Below, one piece after another: positions 35,028 to 43,204 of a stretch of DNA of 64,000 nt (the stretch's first letter is position 1; every line of letters begins with the position of its first letter). The notes below the pieces were generated by a model. That model ran no database searches. It was not told the origin of the DNA and saw only the letters and a list, made by a program, of their open reading frames with translations. Both the position numbers and the translations under genes were made by a program. Origin of the DNA: an uncultured Bacteroidales bacterium (lineage in GTDB: Bacteria; Bacteroidota; Bacteroidia; Bacteroidales; Paludibacteraceae); assembly GCA_903901975.1 (NCBI GenBank), contig CAIUTB010000096.1, positions 1 through 64,000 on the forward strand, in the 5' to 3' direction.

Positions 35028-35072
35028 ATAAAAAAATACCCGTCGAATTAATTTTCAATTACGACAGGTATT
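35028..35072 (-). terminator. Terminator of the 35095 gene
   Basis: The same hairpin as 32154-32198: arms 35035-35045 and 35062-35072, followed by a T run on the minus strand. It is correctly placed ~22 nt after the stop of the intact gene. Confidence 0.75.
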
Positions 35073-35094
35073 CTTTTATCTCAAGATTATTTGT

Positions 35095-35490
35095 TCAAAA
35101 CAGGTTTTCCTTTTTCAGATTTTTATTGTCACCATGTGTTTGTGAGCGAAATAATGAGTTCAGGTATGTATTCATTATCGATTTTGCAATCAGTCGCAAA
35201 ATATCGCTCCTGAAGTTTTCAAGTTCATTTTTATCAACTCCTTTGTTTTTGAGACGGGGAAGCTTAATATGCTCCCTTTTTGATTCAAGCAGATTTTCCA
35301 GTTCATAACAAGCAATAGTCCGTTGACTTAACTGAGTAACCCAGGAATCAATATCCGGCTTTAACTCGGAAATTACCTGCTGAGCATCTTCGCGCGTGGC
35401 ATCACGGTAAATCACAATGGTCGATTGGCTCAACCGTTTGATTTCGTGTTCTAATTCCAGATAAATTTGGATTAAATCAAGTTTTGGCAT
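35095..35490 (-). CDS. Conserved-looking helical protein of unknown function
   Basis: About 131 aa from ATG 35490 (MPKLDLIQIYLELEHEIKRL). An upstream ATG at 35532 adds a hydrophobic 14-residue stretch and is less likely. The sequence is mostly alpha-helical and charged, without signal or membrane segments. A central QLSQRTIACYELENLLESKREHIKLPRLKNKG leads into a C-terminal helix. No family recognised. A 3' fragment of it lies at 32221-32388, which shows it was the ancestral neighbour of tRNA-Thr. Confidence 0.65.
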   Translation of the reverse strand: MPKLDLIQIYLELEHEIKRLSQSTIVIYRDATREDAQQVISELKPDIDSWVTQLSQRTIACYELENLLESKREHIKLPRLKNKGVDKNELENFRSDILRLIAKSIMNTYLNSLFRSQTHGDNKNLKKENLF

Positions 35491-35664
35491 AATAAGTAGA
35501 TTTAATAGGTTAGTAATCAAAGCACTTATCAAGAAAATACGTTAAAATAAAACTCAAAAATACAAAATAGTTTTTAATATATATATAATTTCACCAAAAA
35601 TCACGAATATTTAACCTAAAAAAAATAAGATTGAAAATGTTTTGAAAACTTTAAAAAAACAAAG

Positions 35665-35696
35665 TTGAAATATTTGACACATTTATTGTAATTTTG
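35665..35696 (+). promoter_or_regulatory. Promoter of yigZ-like gene
   Basis: TTG (35665-35667) and TAATTTTG (35689-35696), 21 nt apart, lie 28 nt before ATG 35725. Confidence 0.5.
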
Positions 35697-35724
35697 CTAC
35701 TGATTTTTATCTTTAAAATTACAA

Positions 35725-36324
35725 ATGTCGAATACATTTAAAACCATAACATCAACCGGGGAAGGAATTTACAAAGAGAAAGGGAGCAAATTTCTGTCAT
35801 ATGCCATTCCTGTAATCTCCGCTGACGAAGCAAAAGAAAATGTAAAAGACTATCGGAAGCGTTTTTTCGATGCACGGCATGTTTGTTATGCCTGGATGTT
35901 AGGTGCAGAACGGACTGAATTTCGCGCCAATGATGATGGGGAACCTTCGGGAACTGCCGGTCGACCAATACTTGGTCAAATAAATTCACGTGATTTGACT
36001 AATGTGCTGGTAATTGTAGTACGTTATTTTGGTGGTATTTTGCTGGGTACAGGTGGTTTAGTGGTCGCCTACAAAGAAGCGGCGGCAAATGCACTCAATC
36101 AGACTGAAATTTTGGAGAAAAATGTTGAAGAAAATATTCAAATTAAATTTGATTACCTGCAAATGAACGAAGTAATGAAAATTATTAAAGATTCTGATGC
36201 TCAAATAACAGATCAGTTATTCGATAACGAATGTCTAATCAGCTTTTCAATGAGTAAATCCAACATTGAAAGCATATTGAAAAAACTCAAAAAAATTAAT
36301 TGTGTGATAAATCATGAAAATTAA
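35725..36324 (+). CDS. YigZ/IMPACT family protein
   Basis: A 199-aa protein with the UPF0029/Impact N-terminal domain: GIYKEKGSKFLSYAIPV, FFDARHVCYAWMLG, RANDDGEPSGTAGRPIL, and VIVVRYFGGILLGTGGLVVAYKEAAANAL. A C-terminal DUF1949-like ferredoxin fold follows (IKFDYLQMNEVMKIIKDSD). Full family length. Members bind nucleic acid or ribosome-associated factors and in eukaryotes modulate GCN2. The bacterial role is unsettled. Single gene with its own promoter. Confidence 0.92.
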   Translation: MSNTFKTITSTGEGIYKEKGSKFLSYAIPVISADEAKENVKDYRKRFFDARHVCYAWMLGAERTEFRANDDGEPSGTAGRPILGQINSRDLTNVLVIVVRYFGGILLGTGGLVVAYKEAAANALNQTEILEKNVEENIQIKFDYLQMNEVMKIIKDSDAQITDQLFDNECLISFSMSKSNIESILKKLKKINCVINHEN

Positions 36325-36368
36325 AAATAAACCCTTCTTTTTCATTTCAATATTTGAAATAAAACGAC

Positions 36369-36376
36369 TATCTTTG
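36369..36376 (+). promoter_or_regulatory. -7 element of the pyrB leader transcript
   Basis: TATCTTTG matches TAnnTTTG. It predicts initiation near 36382-36385, giving a ~245-nt leader before pyrB that contains a terminator hairpin. Confidence 0.6.
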
Positions 36377-36386
36377 TGGTCGAAAA

Positions 36387-36485
36387 ATGAGAACGAGAAA
36401 CTGTAAATATTTTTTCGAAGAAAGCAGCTCACAGCAAAATAGTTGCAAGGAAAAGTTGCCCCTTAGAAATTCAAAACCAATATAA
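36387..36485 (+). CDS. Putative pyrB leader peptide (32 codons)
   Basis: An ATG a few bases after the predicted transcription start opens a 32-codon frame (MRTRNCKYFFEE...). Its UAU-UUU-UUC codons form a U-rich tract (36408-36416). The TAA at 36483-36485 lies inside the 5' arm of the terminator hairpin at 36475-36506. In the E. coli pyrBI system a ribosome finishing the leader closely behind RNA polymerase prevents terminator folding when UTP is low. The geometry here is the same. A frame of this length could occur by chance, so translation is inferred rather than shown. Confidence 0.45.
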   Translation: MRTRNCKYFFEESSSQQNSCKEKLPLRNSKPI

Positions 36486-36514
36486 ATCTGTGCAGATTTG
36501 TGTTGGTTTTTTTT
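36474..36514 (+). terminator. Terminator/attenuator hairpin in the pyrB leader
   Basis: AACCAATATAAATCTG (36475-36490) pairs with CAGATTTGTGTTGGTT (36493-36508) over all 16 positions, two as G-U, with only two unpaired bases at the tip. Eight T follow. It lies ~120 nt upstream of the pyrB ATG and downstream of the promoter, so read-through must be regulated for pyrB to be made. Stretch 36515-36627 shows no further gene beyond an 11-codon ATG frame. Confidence 0.85.
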
Positions 36515-36627
36515 CTTAGCCCTAACCCATAAATAGGGAACAAGAGTATTTGAAATGAAAAAATTTAAAGCAACTAAAATAAAAATATAAACTAACTAAA
36601 GCCACTTTTGGGGTTTGAGGTCAACTT

Positions 36628-37557
36628 ATGAGCAATAACTGTTTAGTATCTATTTCCGATTATAGCAAGGACGAGATTTTGTCAATTCTCGATTCGGCAG
36701 CTGAATTTGAAGCCAATCCAAACCGTAAAACCCTGGATGGCAAGGTGATTGCCACTTTATTTTTCGAACCTTCTACCCGTACACGCTTAAGTTTTGAAAC
36801 AGCTGTAATTCGGTTGGGCGGTTCCATTATTGGTTTTTCAGATGCAGCCACGAGTAGTTCGTCGAAAGGTGAAACGCTGAACGACACCATTCATATGGTG
36901 AGTTGTTATGCCGATGCTATCGTGATGCGTCACCCACTCGAAGGTGCTGCACGCTATGCTGCCGAAGTTTCACCTGTGCCTATAATCAACGCCGGAGACG
37001 GAGCGAATCAGCATCCGTCACAAACTTTGCTCGATTTGTATTCAATTCTGAAAACACAGGGAACGCTCGAAAATCTGACCATTTGTCTGGTTGGAGATTT
37101 AAAATATGGTCGCACGGTTCATTCACTCATTATGGCCATGTCGCATTTCAATCCAAGCTTTAAATTTATTGCTCCTGATGAACTCAAAATGCCCGACGAA
37201 TACAAGGTTTTCTGTGAGAAAAATAACATTTCCTACACAGAAGAAAAAGAGCTGACGGATAATTTCAACGATGCCGATATACTTTATATGACTCGCGTTC
37301 AGAAAGAACGGTTTCAGGATTTAATGGAATATGAACGTGTTAAAAATGTTTATACGCTGAAAAATGATATGTTGTCGAATTCGAAACCGAACCTTCGGAT
37401 TTTGCACCCACTACCACGTGTCAACGAAATAGATCCGGATGTTGATAGCAACGAAAAAGCATATTATTTTCGTCAGGCACAAAATGGGCTCTATGTTAGG
37501 CAAGCGATTGTTAGTAAGGTACTTGATAGCAGTAAGCAGCAAGAAAGTAAGCGGTAA
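36628..37557 (+). CDS. pyrB: Aspartate carbamoyltransferase catalytic chain
   Basis: A 309-aa enzyme that joins carbamoyl phosphate and aspartate to carbamoyl aspartate, the first committed pyrimidine step. Visible motifs: [15 protein letters not shown] (carbamoyl-phosphate site), [56 protein letters not shown], and [16 protein letters not shown]. Length is normal. The last ~11 residues ([11 protein letters not shown]) are encoded by an AGTAAGC-type repeat. The regulatory chain gene follows after 41 nt. A leader attenuator precedes it. Confidence 0.97.
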   Translation: MSNNCLVSISDYSKDEILSILDSAAEFEANPNRKTLDGKVIATLFFEPSTRTRLSFETAVIRLGGSIIGFSDAATSSSSKGETLNDTIHMVSCYADAIVMRHPLEGAARYAAEVSPVPIINAGDGANQHPSQTLLDLYSILKTQGTLENLTICLVGDLKYGRTVHSLIMAMSHFNPSFKFIAPDELKMPDEYKVFCEKNNISYTEEKELTDNFNDADILYMTRVQKERFQDLMEYERVKNVYTLKNDMLSNSKPNLRILHPLPRVNEIDPDVDSNEKAYYFRQAQNGLYVRQAIVSKVLDSSKQQESKR

Positions 37558-37598
37558 GTAATTCGAATAATTCGTTTTAATTCGTTAAATTTGTATAT

Positions 37599-38054
37599 AT
37601 GGGAAAAGAATTAAAAGTAGCGGCACTTAAAAACGGAACAGTGATAGATCATATTCCGGCAGACAAATTATTCCAGGTGGTTTCAATTCTCCATTTAGAT
37701 AAAACTTTGAATCAGATAACATTAGCTAACAATTTAGATAGTGCGAAAATTGGTTCAAAAGGTTTGATCAAAATTTCGGAACGTGCATTGGAAGAAGATG
37801 AAACTAATAAAATTGCTTTGATATGTCCCAATGCAAAAATCAATATTATCCGTGATTTTGTTGTTGTTGAAAAGCGTCCTTTAATTTTACCGGAAGAAAT
37901 TCGTGAAATTGTTCAATGTACCAATCCGGTTTGTATTACTAATAATCAACCGGTTACAACACGTTTTCATGTTCAAAATCAGAATGGACAAATTGTGCTG
38001 AAATGCCATTATTGCGAACGTGAAGTGATTCAGGAAAAGGTAAAAATCAAGTAA
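37599..38054 (+). CDS. pyrI: Aspartate carbamoyltransferase regulatory chain
   Basis: A 151-aa allosteric subunit that binds CTP/ATP and holds catalytic trimers together. The N-terminal domain starts MGKELKVAALKNGTVIDHIPADK. The C-terminal zinc domain has the four Cys in VQCTNPVCITN and LKCHYCEREV. It follows pyrB in the same operon, so ATCase here should be the dodecameric allosteric type. Confidence 0.97.
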   Translation: MGKELKVAALKNGTVIDHIPADKLFQVVSILHLDKTLNQITLANNLDSAKIGSKGLIKISERALEEDETNKIALICPNAKINIIRDFVVVEKRPLILPEEIREIVQCTNPVCITNNQPVTTRFHVQNQNGQIVLKCHYCEREVIQEKVKIK

Positions 38055-38056
38055 AA

Positions 38057-38084
38057 CCTCTCCCGACCCTCTCCAAAGGAGAGG
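38057..38084 (+). repeat. Palindromic intergenic repeat, CTCTCC type (copy 1)
   Basis: CTCTCCAAAGGAGAG palindrome with an ACCTCTCCCGACC arm, starting 2 nt after the pyrI stop. A reverse-complement relative lies at 38161-38193. Both belong to the kind of short REP-like repeat scattered through this region. Confidence 0.75.
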
Positions 38085-38123
38085 AATGAGCATTAAATAA
38101 AATCGAATAAAAATGAATTTTGA

Positions 38124-38762
38124 ATGATTTCAAATAAAGGTAAAATTATTACATCGCAGTCTCCCTCTCCTTTAGAGAGGGTTGGGGTGAGGTCTAAAAT
38201 AAGTTGGAAACCCGGAACATTGATTTATCCTTTACCGGCAGCATTGATTTCGTGTGGAAGTACACCAGAAGATTATAACTTATTCACTGTAAGCTGGATG
38301 GGAACTATTTGTTCCAATCCACCCATGTGCTATATTTCAGTTCGGAAAGAGCGTCATTCCTACAATATTATCAAAGAAAGCGGTGAGTTTGTTATTAATC
38401 TTACCAACGAGGATTTGGCTTTTGCTGCTGACTGGTGTGGTGTGAGAAGCGGAAAAGATTACAACAAATTTGAAGAAATGAAGCTTACAGCTGTACAAGG
38501 AGAAATGGTGAAAGCGCCAATTGTCCAGGAATCACCCTTGTGTATTGAATGTAAAGTAAAAGAAATCATTGAGTTAGGTTCACACGATATGTTCATTTCT
38601 GATGTGATAAATGTGCAGGCCGATAGCCAATACATTGACCCCGAAACTGATACATTTAAATTGACGGATGCCAAACTGATAGCTTATTCGCACGGTCATT
38701 ATTACAAACTGGGTGAGGAAATCGGAAAGTTTGGATGGACGGTGCAAAAGAAGAAAAAGTGA
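38124..38762 (+). CDS. Flavin reductase family protein
   Basis: A 212-aa protein (191 aa if GTG 38187 is the start) with the FMN-binding split-barrel flavin-reductase domain: KISWKPGTLIYPLPAALISCG, NLFTVSWMGTICSNPPMCYISVRKERHSYNIIKESGEFVINL, ADWCGVRSGKDYNKFEEM. It is expected to use FMN with NAD(P)H or bind flavin. Residues about 11-24 from ATG 38124 (SQSPSPLERVGVRS) come from an inserted palindromic repeat. Homologous domains normally begin at KISWKPG, so the repeat seems to have replaced the original start. It follows pyrI on the same strand. Confidence 0.85.
   Translation: MISNKGKIITSQSPSPLERVGVRSKISWKPGTLIYPLPAALISCGSTPEDYNLFTVSWMGTICSNPPMCYISVRKERHSYNIIKESGEFVINLTNEDLAFAADWCGVRSGKDYNKFEEMKLTAVQGEMVKAPIVQESPLCIECKVKEIIELGSHDMFISDVINVQADSQYIDPETDTFKLTDAKLIAYSHGHYYKLGEEIGKFGWTVQKKKK
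38161..38193 (-). repeat. Palindromic intergenic repeat, CTCTCC type (copy 2)
   Basis: The inverted relative of 38057-38084 (CTCTCCTTTAGAGAGG core with GGGTTGGGGTGAGG arm). It is read through in frame by the flavin reductase ORF and supplies a possible GTG start at 38187. Confidence 0.75.
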
Positions 38763-38797
38763 TTGGATAATTGGTTAATTGGTTGATTTAGTTAGAA

Positions 38798-39433
38798 ATG
38801 AAAAGAGAAATAGATATTGTAAACTGGAAACGCAGGGAACATTTCGATGTTTTCAGGAACTATGACGAACCTTTGTTCGGAATAACTGTTCGTGTAGAAT
38901 GTTCGGCAGCTTATCAAAAAGCAAAGAACTTCGGTTGGCCTTTTTCGTTATATTATTTGTATTTATCGATGAAAGTTGCAAACGAAATTGAAGAGTTTCG
39001 TTATCGCATTGAAGGTGATAAAGTGCTTTGCTATGATAGCGTGGGTGCCGGTCCGACTATATTTCGTGAAGATGAAACTTATGGTTATGCTTATATGCCC
39101 TATAACGAGAATATTGAAGTATTTATGAAACAAGCTACTGCCGAAGTTGAACGTGTAAAAGCCGAACGTGGATTGAAATTTCCTCATGCCGGCGAAGATA
39201 TTTTACATTACTCAACGCTACCGTGGGCGGATTTTACATCAACCAGCCATGCACGAAAATTTGATATAAGTCGTAGTATTCCCAAAATTACCTTTGGTAA
39301 AATTACGCGAAATAATGAAGAAATGTGGATGCCTGTTTCGGTTCATGTAAGTCATGCATTGATGGATGGTTTTCATGTAGGGAAATTTGTGGAAAGATTT
39401 CAGGAGCTATTAAGCTGCCCCCTAACCCCCTAA
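38798..39433 (+). CDS. Chloramphenicol-acetyltransferase-like (CatA family) protein
   Basis: A 211-aa protein with the CAT trimer fold: NWKRREHFDVFRNYDEPLFGITVRVE, FSLYYLYLSMKVANEIEEFRYRI, LPWADFTSTSHAR, and the catalytic HALMDG in VSVHVSHALMDGFHVGKFVE, which provides the general-base His. The fold acetylates a hydroxyl from acetyl-CoA. Many chromosomal relatives are not true resistance enzymes, so the acceptor is uncertain. The last residues (CPLTP) and stop codon are supplied by the inverted repeat at 39416-39442. Confidence 0.85.
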   Translation: MKREIDIVNWKRREHFDVFRNYDEPLFGITVRVECSAAYQKAKNFGWPFSLYYLYLSMKVANEIEEFRYRIEGDKVLCYDSVGAGPTIFREDETYGYAYMPYNENIEVFMKQATAEVERVKAERGLKFPHAGEDILHYSTLPWADFTSTSHARKFDISRSIPKITFGKITRNNEEMWMPVSVHVSHALMDGFHVGKFVERFQELLSCPLTP

Positions 39434-39442
39434 AGGGGGAAT
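39416..39442 (+). repeat. 27-nt C5/G5 palindromic repeat, left of unknown gene
   Basis: Contains ACCCCCTAAAGGGGGA. It is an exact reverse complement of 40135-40161 over all 27 positions. The pair brackets the 39502-40095 gene. This copy runs into the 3' end of the CAT-like gene. Confidence 0.9.
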
Positions 39443-39501
39443 TTTAAGAGTTCTATAAATACAATTAAACTTACAAATATGATCGAATTAACCATTGAAA
39501 A

Positions 39502-40095
39502 TTGAATCTGGAGTTTGAAAATTTAAAAAACGACAATAAACGTTTTGAACCAAATCAGTCATATTTAGACTCTTATATTGAGTTTGTGAAATTCTTCAAG
39601 AATAAAGACGAAATTTACAAAGAAGATTTTATTATTGGATGCCATTTTGTTTATGGATGGATGCCAACAATTTTATATTTTGATTTTGCAAAATTTGATA
39701 ATAGATTAAATTTTATTTTATCATATGTATATCAAGCAAAGGGTGGCACTATTCTTAAACCTGAAGAGATTGCTGAATTTATTCCAATTATAAATAACTC
39801 TTTAGTTGGCACATCAAAACTATTACACTTTATAAATCCAGAGAAATATGGAATTTGGGATAGTAATATCTTTCATTACATTTTTCCAAACAAAAAATCT
39901 ATTGCAGGTATTAAAAAACCTGAACTCTACTTGGAATATCTAGAGGCGTTGAGGAAAATCACTTTACATAATGATTTTGATAATTTATATTTCAAAATTA
40001 TTGAGTTTTTCAATTTAGATTATGAGATTTCACGGTTTCGAGCCATTGAATCATTAATTTTTGAAATAATGAAAAACAGAAAAATAAAATCATAA
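39502..40095 (+). CDS. Protein of unknown function boxed by inverted repeats
   Basis: A 197-aa frame opened by TTG 39502, as no ATG is available before residue 53. An ATG at 39480 opens another frame that stops at once, so a frameshift at the start is possible. Soluble, aromatic and acidic (YIEFVKFFKNKDEIYKEDFIIGCHFVYGWMPTILYFDFAKF; LLHFINPEKYGIWDSNIFHYIF). The HFINPEKYGIWDSNIF segment resembles helix-hairpin-helix/glycosylase-like proteins, but this is only an impression. It is more AT-rich than its neighbours and separates genes that usually sit closer in Bacteroidales, so lateral gain is likely. Confidence 0.6.
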   Translation: MNLEFENLKNDNKRFEPNQSYLDSYIEFVKFFKNKDEIYKEDFIIGCHFVYGWMPTILYFDFAKFDNRLNFILSYVYQAKGGTILKPEEIAEFIPIINNSLVGTSKLLHFINPEKYGIWDSNIFHYIFPNKKSIAGIKKPELYLEYLEALRKITLHNDFDNLYFKIIEFFNLDYEISRFRAIESLIFEIMKNRKIKS

Positions 40096-40134
40096 TAACA
40101 AAAAAATAAAATAAATATGAATATCGCCTTCAAT

Positions 40135-40161
40135 ATTCCCCCTTTAGGGGGTTAGGGGGCA
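40135..40161 (-). repeat. 27-nt C5/G5 palindromic repeat, right of unknown gene
   Basis: Exact inverted copy of 39416-39442, ending 13 nt before glyA. Together they delimit a ~745-bp segment. Confidence 0.9.
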
Positions 40162-40174
40162 AATAATTAAAAAA

Positions 40175-41455
40175 ATGAAAAGAGACCAGGTTATTTTTGA
40201 CATCATTGCACGCGAAAAACAGCGTCAATTGAAAGGTATTGAGTTGATTGCATCAGAAAACTTTGTAAGTGAGCAGGTTATGGAAGCTATGGGTTCCGTA
40301 TTAACCAACAAATATGCCGAAGGGTATCCGGGCAAACGTTATTATGGCGGTTGCGAAGTGGTAGACGAAAGCGAGCAAATTGCTATCGATCGTTTGAAAG
40401 AAATTTTCGGGGCTGAATGGACAAATGTTCAGCCACACTCAGGTGCACAAGCTAATGCAGCTGTATTTTTAGCATGCTTGAATCCTGGCGATAAATTTTT
40501 AGGACTAAACTTATCACATGGTGGTCACCTGTCACATGGTTCGTTGGTAAATAGCTCCGGAATACTATACAAACCTTGCGAATATAACGTTGATAGAGAA
40601 ACCGGACGTGTTGATTACGACCAGATGGAAGAAGTTGCAGTTCGTGAACAACCCAAACTAATCGTTGGGGGTGGATCGGCTTATTCGCGTGAATGGGACT
40701 ACAAACGCATGCGTGAAATTGCTGACAAAGTAGGTGCTTTACTGATGATTGACATGGCTCACCCGGCTGGACTTATTGCTGCAGGATTGCTGGAAAATCC
40801 ATTAAAATGGGCACATATCGTAACTTCAACCACTCACAAAACCCTTCGTGGACCTCGTGGTGGTATCATTTTATTGGGTAAAGATTTTCCAAATCCGTGG
40901 GGAAAAACCACTCCCAAAGGCGAAATAAAAATGATGTCTACCCTACTCGACTCAGCCGTTTTTCCGGGAATTCAGGGTGGTCCACTGGAACATGTTATTG
41001 CTGCTAAAGCTGTTTCATTTGGCGAATGTTTAGAACCTGAATATAAAATTTATCAGACTCAGGTACAGAAAAATGCTGCTGCTTTGGCAAATGCATTAAT
41101 TGCACGTGGATTTACTATCGTTTCCGGTGGTACTGATAATCACTCCATGTTGGTGGATTTACGTTCAAAATTCCCAGAATTAACGGGTAAAGTAGCGGAA
41201 AAGGTTCTAGTTGAAGCGGATATTACCGTAAACAAAAACATGGTTCCTTTCGATAGTCGTTCTGCTTTCCAAACTTCTGGTATTCGTTTGGGAACTCCGG
41301 CAATTACAACCAGAGGTGCCAAAGAAGATTTGATGTTGGAAATTGCTGAAATGATTGAAACTGTACTTTCAAATGTTGAAAATGAAGAAGTTATCACTTC
41401 AGTTCGCGAACGCGTGAACAAAACAATGGAAGCTTATCCACTTTTTGCTTATTAA
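40175..41455 (+). CDS. glyA: Serine hydroxymethyltransferase
   Basis: A 426-aa PLP enzyme interconverting serine plus THF with glycine plus 5,10-methylene-THF. The PLP lysine is Lys222 in [15 protein letters not shown]. Other motifs are [40 protein letters not shown], and [13 protein letters not shown]. Full length. It is the main one-carbon source for the purine and thymidylate routes, which fits the nearby purC and pyrBI genes. Confidence 0.98.
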   Translation: MKRDQVIFDIIAREKQRQLKGIELIASENFVSEQVMEAMGSVLTNKYAEGYPGKRYYGGCEVVDESEQIAIDRLKEIFGAEWTNVQPHSGAQANAAVFLACLNPGDKFLGLNLSHGGHLSHGSLVNSSGILYKPCEYNVDRETGRVDYDQMEEVAVREQPKLIVGGGSAYSREWDYKRMREIADKVGALLMIDMAHPAGLIAAGLLENPLKWAHIVTSTTHKTLRGPRGGIILLGKDFPNPWGKTTPKGEIKMMSTLLDSAVFPGIQGGPLEHVIAAKAVSFGECLEPEYKIYQTQVQKNAAALANALIARGFTIVSGGTDNHSMLVDLRSKFPELTGKVAEKVLVEADITVNKNMVPFDSRSAFQTSGIRLGTPAITTRGAKEDLMLEIAEMIETVLSNVENEEVITSVRERVNKTMEAYPLFAY

Positions 41456-41526
41456 AAAAACAGTAAACAGTAAGCGGTAAGCAGTAAAATACTTTCCGCT
41501 TGCAACTTTCTGCGAAAATTACTTCT

Positions 41527-42522
41527 ATGACAGAACACATCTTCGAACTTTCAGAACACACAGACACCACCGTTTATTATGGGGTGAATAATGCCAATAT
41601 TCAGGTTTTGAAAAACCTACATCCAAACTTGCGATTAATGGCTCGTGGACATGTGGTAAAAATTTCGGGAAGTCACGAAGAAGTTGAACGTTTAATAGAT
41701 AATCTCAGTAAAATTGAACGATTTTCATTGGATAACAATTCGTTATCCGAAGAAAACATCATCGAAATCGTAAAAGGAAGTGAGCCGGTTGAAATAAAGT
41801 TTGAAAACCTGATTCTTCACGGCATCAATGGCAAATCCATAATGGCCCGCACTCCAAATCAGCAAAAACTGGTTAAAGATTTTGAGACGAACGATTTACT
41901 TTTTGCCATTGGACCTGCAGGTTCGGGAAAAACGTACACAGCGATTGCTTTGGCAGTTCGCTCGTTGAAAAATCGGGAAGTAAAAAAGATTATTCTCAGT
42001 CGTCCGGCTGTAGAGGCGGGTGAAAAGCTTGGATTCCTTCCCGGCGATATGAAAGAAAAAATTGATCCTTATCTGCAACCACTCTACGATGCTTTGCAGG
42101 ATATGGTCACCCCATTGAAACTGAAAGAATACATGGAAAATGGCACTATTCAGATTGCTCCACTAGCTTTTATGCGTGGGCGAACGCTGAGCGATGCGGT
42201 GGTTATTCTGGACGAAGCACAAAACTCCACTACCATGCAAATAAAGATGTTTCTGACACGTATGGGGTTAAACACAAAAATGATTGTAACAGGTGATATG
42301 ACGCAGATTGACTTGCCATACGCTCAAAAATCTGGATTAATTGACTCGTTAGAAGTACTGAAAAATGTAAAGGGAATAGCCAAAGTAGAATTCGACGTAA
42401 AAGACATTGTACGCCACAAACTCGTTCAACGAATTGTGGAAGCGTATGAGAAAAGAGGAAAAGAACCCCTAGCCCCTAAAGGGGAACAAGAAAAAAACGT
42501 CATAATACTAAAAAAGCCATAA
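41527..42522 (+). CDS. phoH: PhoH-like ATPase
   Basis: A 331-aa protein from ATG 41527 (MTEHIFELSEH); a TTG at 41500 is unlikely. An N-terminal KH-like region (LRLMARGHVVKISGSHEEVERL) precedes the PhoH P-loop domain: Walker A FAIGPAGSGKTYTAIALAVR, LSRPAVEAGEKLGFLPGDMKEK, Walker B VVILDEAQNSTTMQIKMFLTRMG, and VTGDMTQIDLP. PhoH proteins are implicated in RNA metabolism and translation stress. The C-terminal EPLAPKGEQ is encoded by a palindromic repeat (42464-42486). Confidence 0.93.
   Translation: MTEHIFELSEHTDTTVYYGVNNANIQVLKNLHPNLRLMARGHVVKISGSHEEVERLIDNLSKIERFSLDNNSLSEENIIEIVKGSEPVEIKFENLILHGINGKSIMARTPNQQKLVKDFETNDLLFAIGPAGSGKTYTAIALAVRSLKNREVKKIILSRPAVEAGEKLGFLPGDMKEKIDPYLQPLYDALQDMVTPLKLKEYMENGTIQIAPLAFMRGRTLSDAVVILDEAQNSTTMQIKMFLTRMGLNTKMIVTGDMTQIDLPYAQKSGLIDSLEVLKNVKGIAKVEFDVKDIVRHKLVQRIVEAYEKRGKEPLAPKGEQEKNVIILKKP
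42464..42486 (+). repeat. C4/G4 palindromic repeat inside the phoH 3' end
   Basis: CCCCTAGCCCCTAAAGGGGA, a shortened relative of 39416-39442. It is translated in frame as part of the PhoH tail. Confidence 0.75.
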
Positions 42523-42557
42523 AGTCGTTTTATTCTTAACACTAATAATTCGACAAA

Positions 42558-43202
42558 ATGAAACTTCACAAAATATATTATGTTCCGGGAATGATTAGCT
42601 TAATCTTATTGCCGATTTTGTGTATTTGGTATTTGGAGAAAAATAAAAATATTGAAAGATGTTTTGAAGTTTCATATGCTCTGAAATACAATAAAGAAGC
42701 CGAAAGTCATAGATTTGATACAACAATGCTTTCATTACCTGAATATAAAAGACAATATATTGAAGTATTGATAAGCAACATAGATGTCAAGAACAATACC
42801 GCTTTTGAAATTATTCAAAGTAAACTAAACGAAATATTGAGAAGTAAAAATAAACAATTAGGTATTCACATTATATTTTCGGATAATAGCAAATATGATT
42901 CATACATTCGAACAATAGATATTATTGAAAGTAACTTCAAAACACATTCAGCTTTTCATACATACTGTCCATACAATAATAATATATGGGTTCTATATTT
43001 AACACAGAAAAATATAGTAAAACCAAAAGTTTATCCATTAAATTTGGAAGGGGACATAGTTTTTGGGAGAACAATAAAAGATGAGATAAAAGATTTTACA
43101 TATAAAAATTCAAACACAATTAAATTATGGCCTTTCTTTGTCATTTTCGTTATATTTTCAAAAATATCAATTCGCTATATAAAAAACAAAACAACTAAAT
43201 AA
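42558..43202 (+). CDS. Membrane protein of unknown function
   Basis: A 214-aa protein with two terminal transmembrane helices (about 7-25, [20 protein letters not shown]; about 190-206, [16 protein letters not shown]) and a ~160-residue extracytoplasmic or cytoplasmic middle. No family recognised. It is AT-rich and uses AAA/ATA-type codons more than its neighbours. It sits between phoH and purC, which are often adjacent in Bacteroidales, and ends 2 nt before purC. This suggests insertion into an existing operon. Confidence 0.65.
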   Translation: MKLHKIYYVPGMISLILLPILCIWYLEKNKNIERCFEVSYALKYNKEAESHRFDTTMLSLPEYKRQYIEVLISNIDVKNNTAFEIIQSKLNEILRSKNKQLGIHIIFSDNSKYDSYIRTIDIIESNFKTHSAFHTYCPYNNNIWVLYLTQKNIVKPKVYPLNLEGDIVFGRTIKDEIKDFTYKNSNTIKLWPFFVIFVIFSKISIRYIKNKTTK

Positions 43203-43204
43203 TA

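Larger units (their letters stand above)
34949..35262. repeat. Island-flanking direct repeat, right copy
   Basis: The ~314-bp partner of 32076-32388. On this side the protein gene (35095-35490) is intact while the tRNA is truncated. The two copies therefore reconstruct one ancestral tRNA-Thr/protein gene locus split by the island. Confidence 0.9.

Noticed and set aside
36553-36588. 11-codon ATG frame between the attenuator and pyrB
   Set aside because: Very short, AT-driven Lys/Ile codons. It lies after the terminator and has no structural relation to it.
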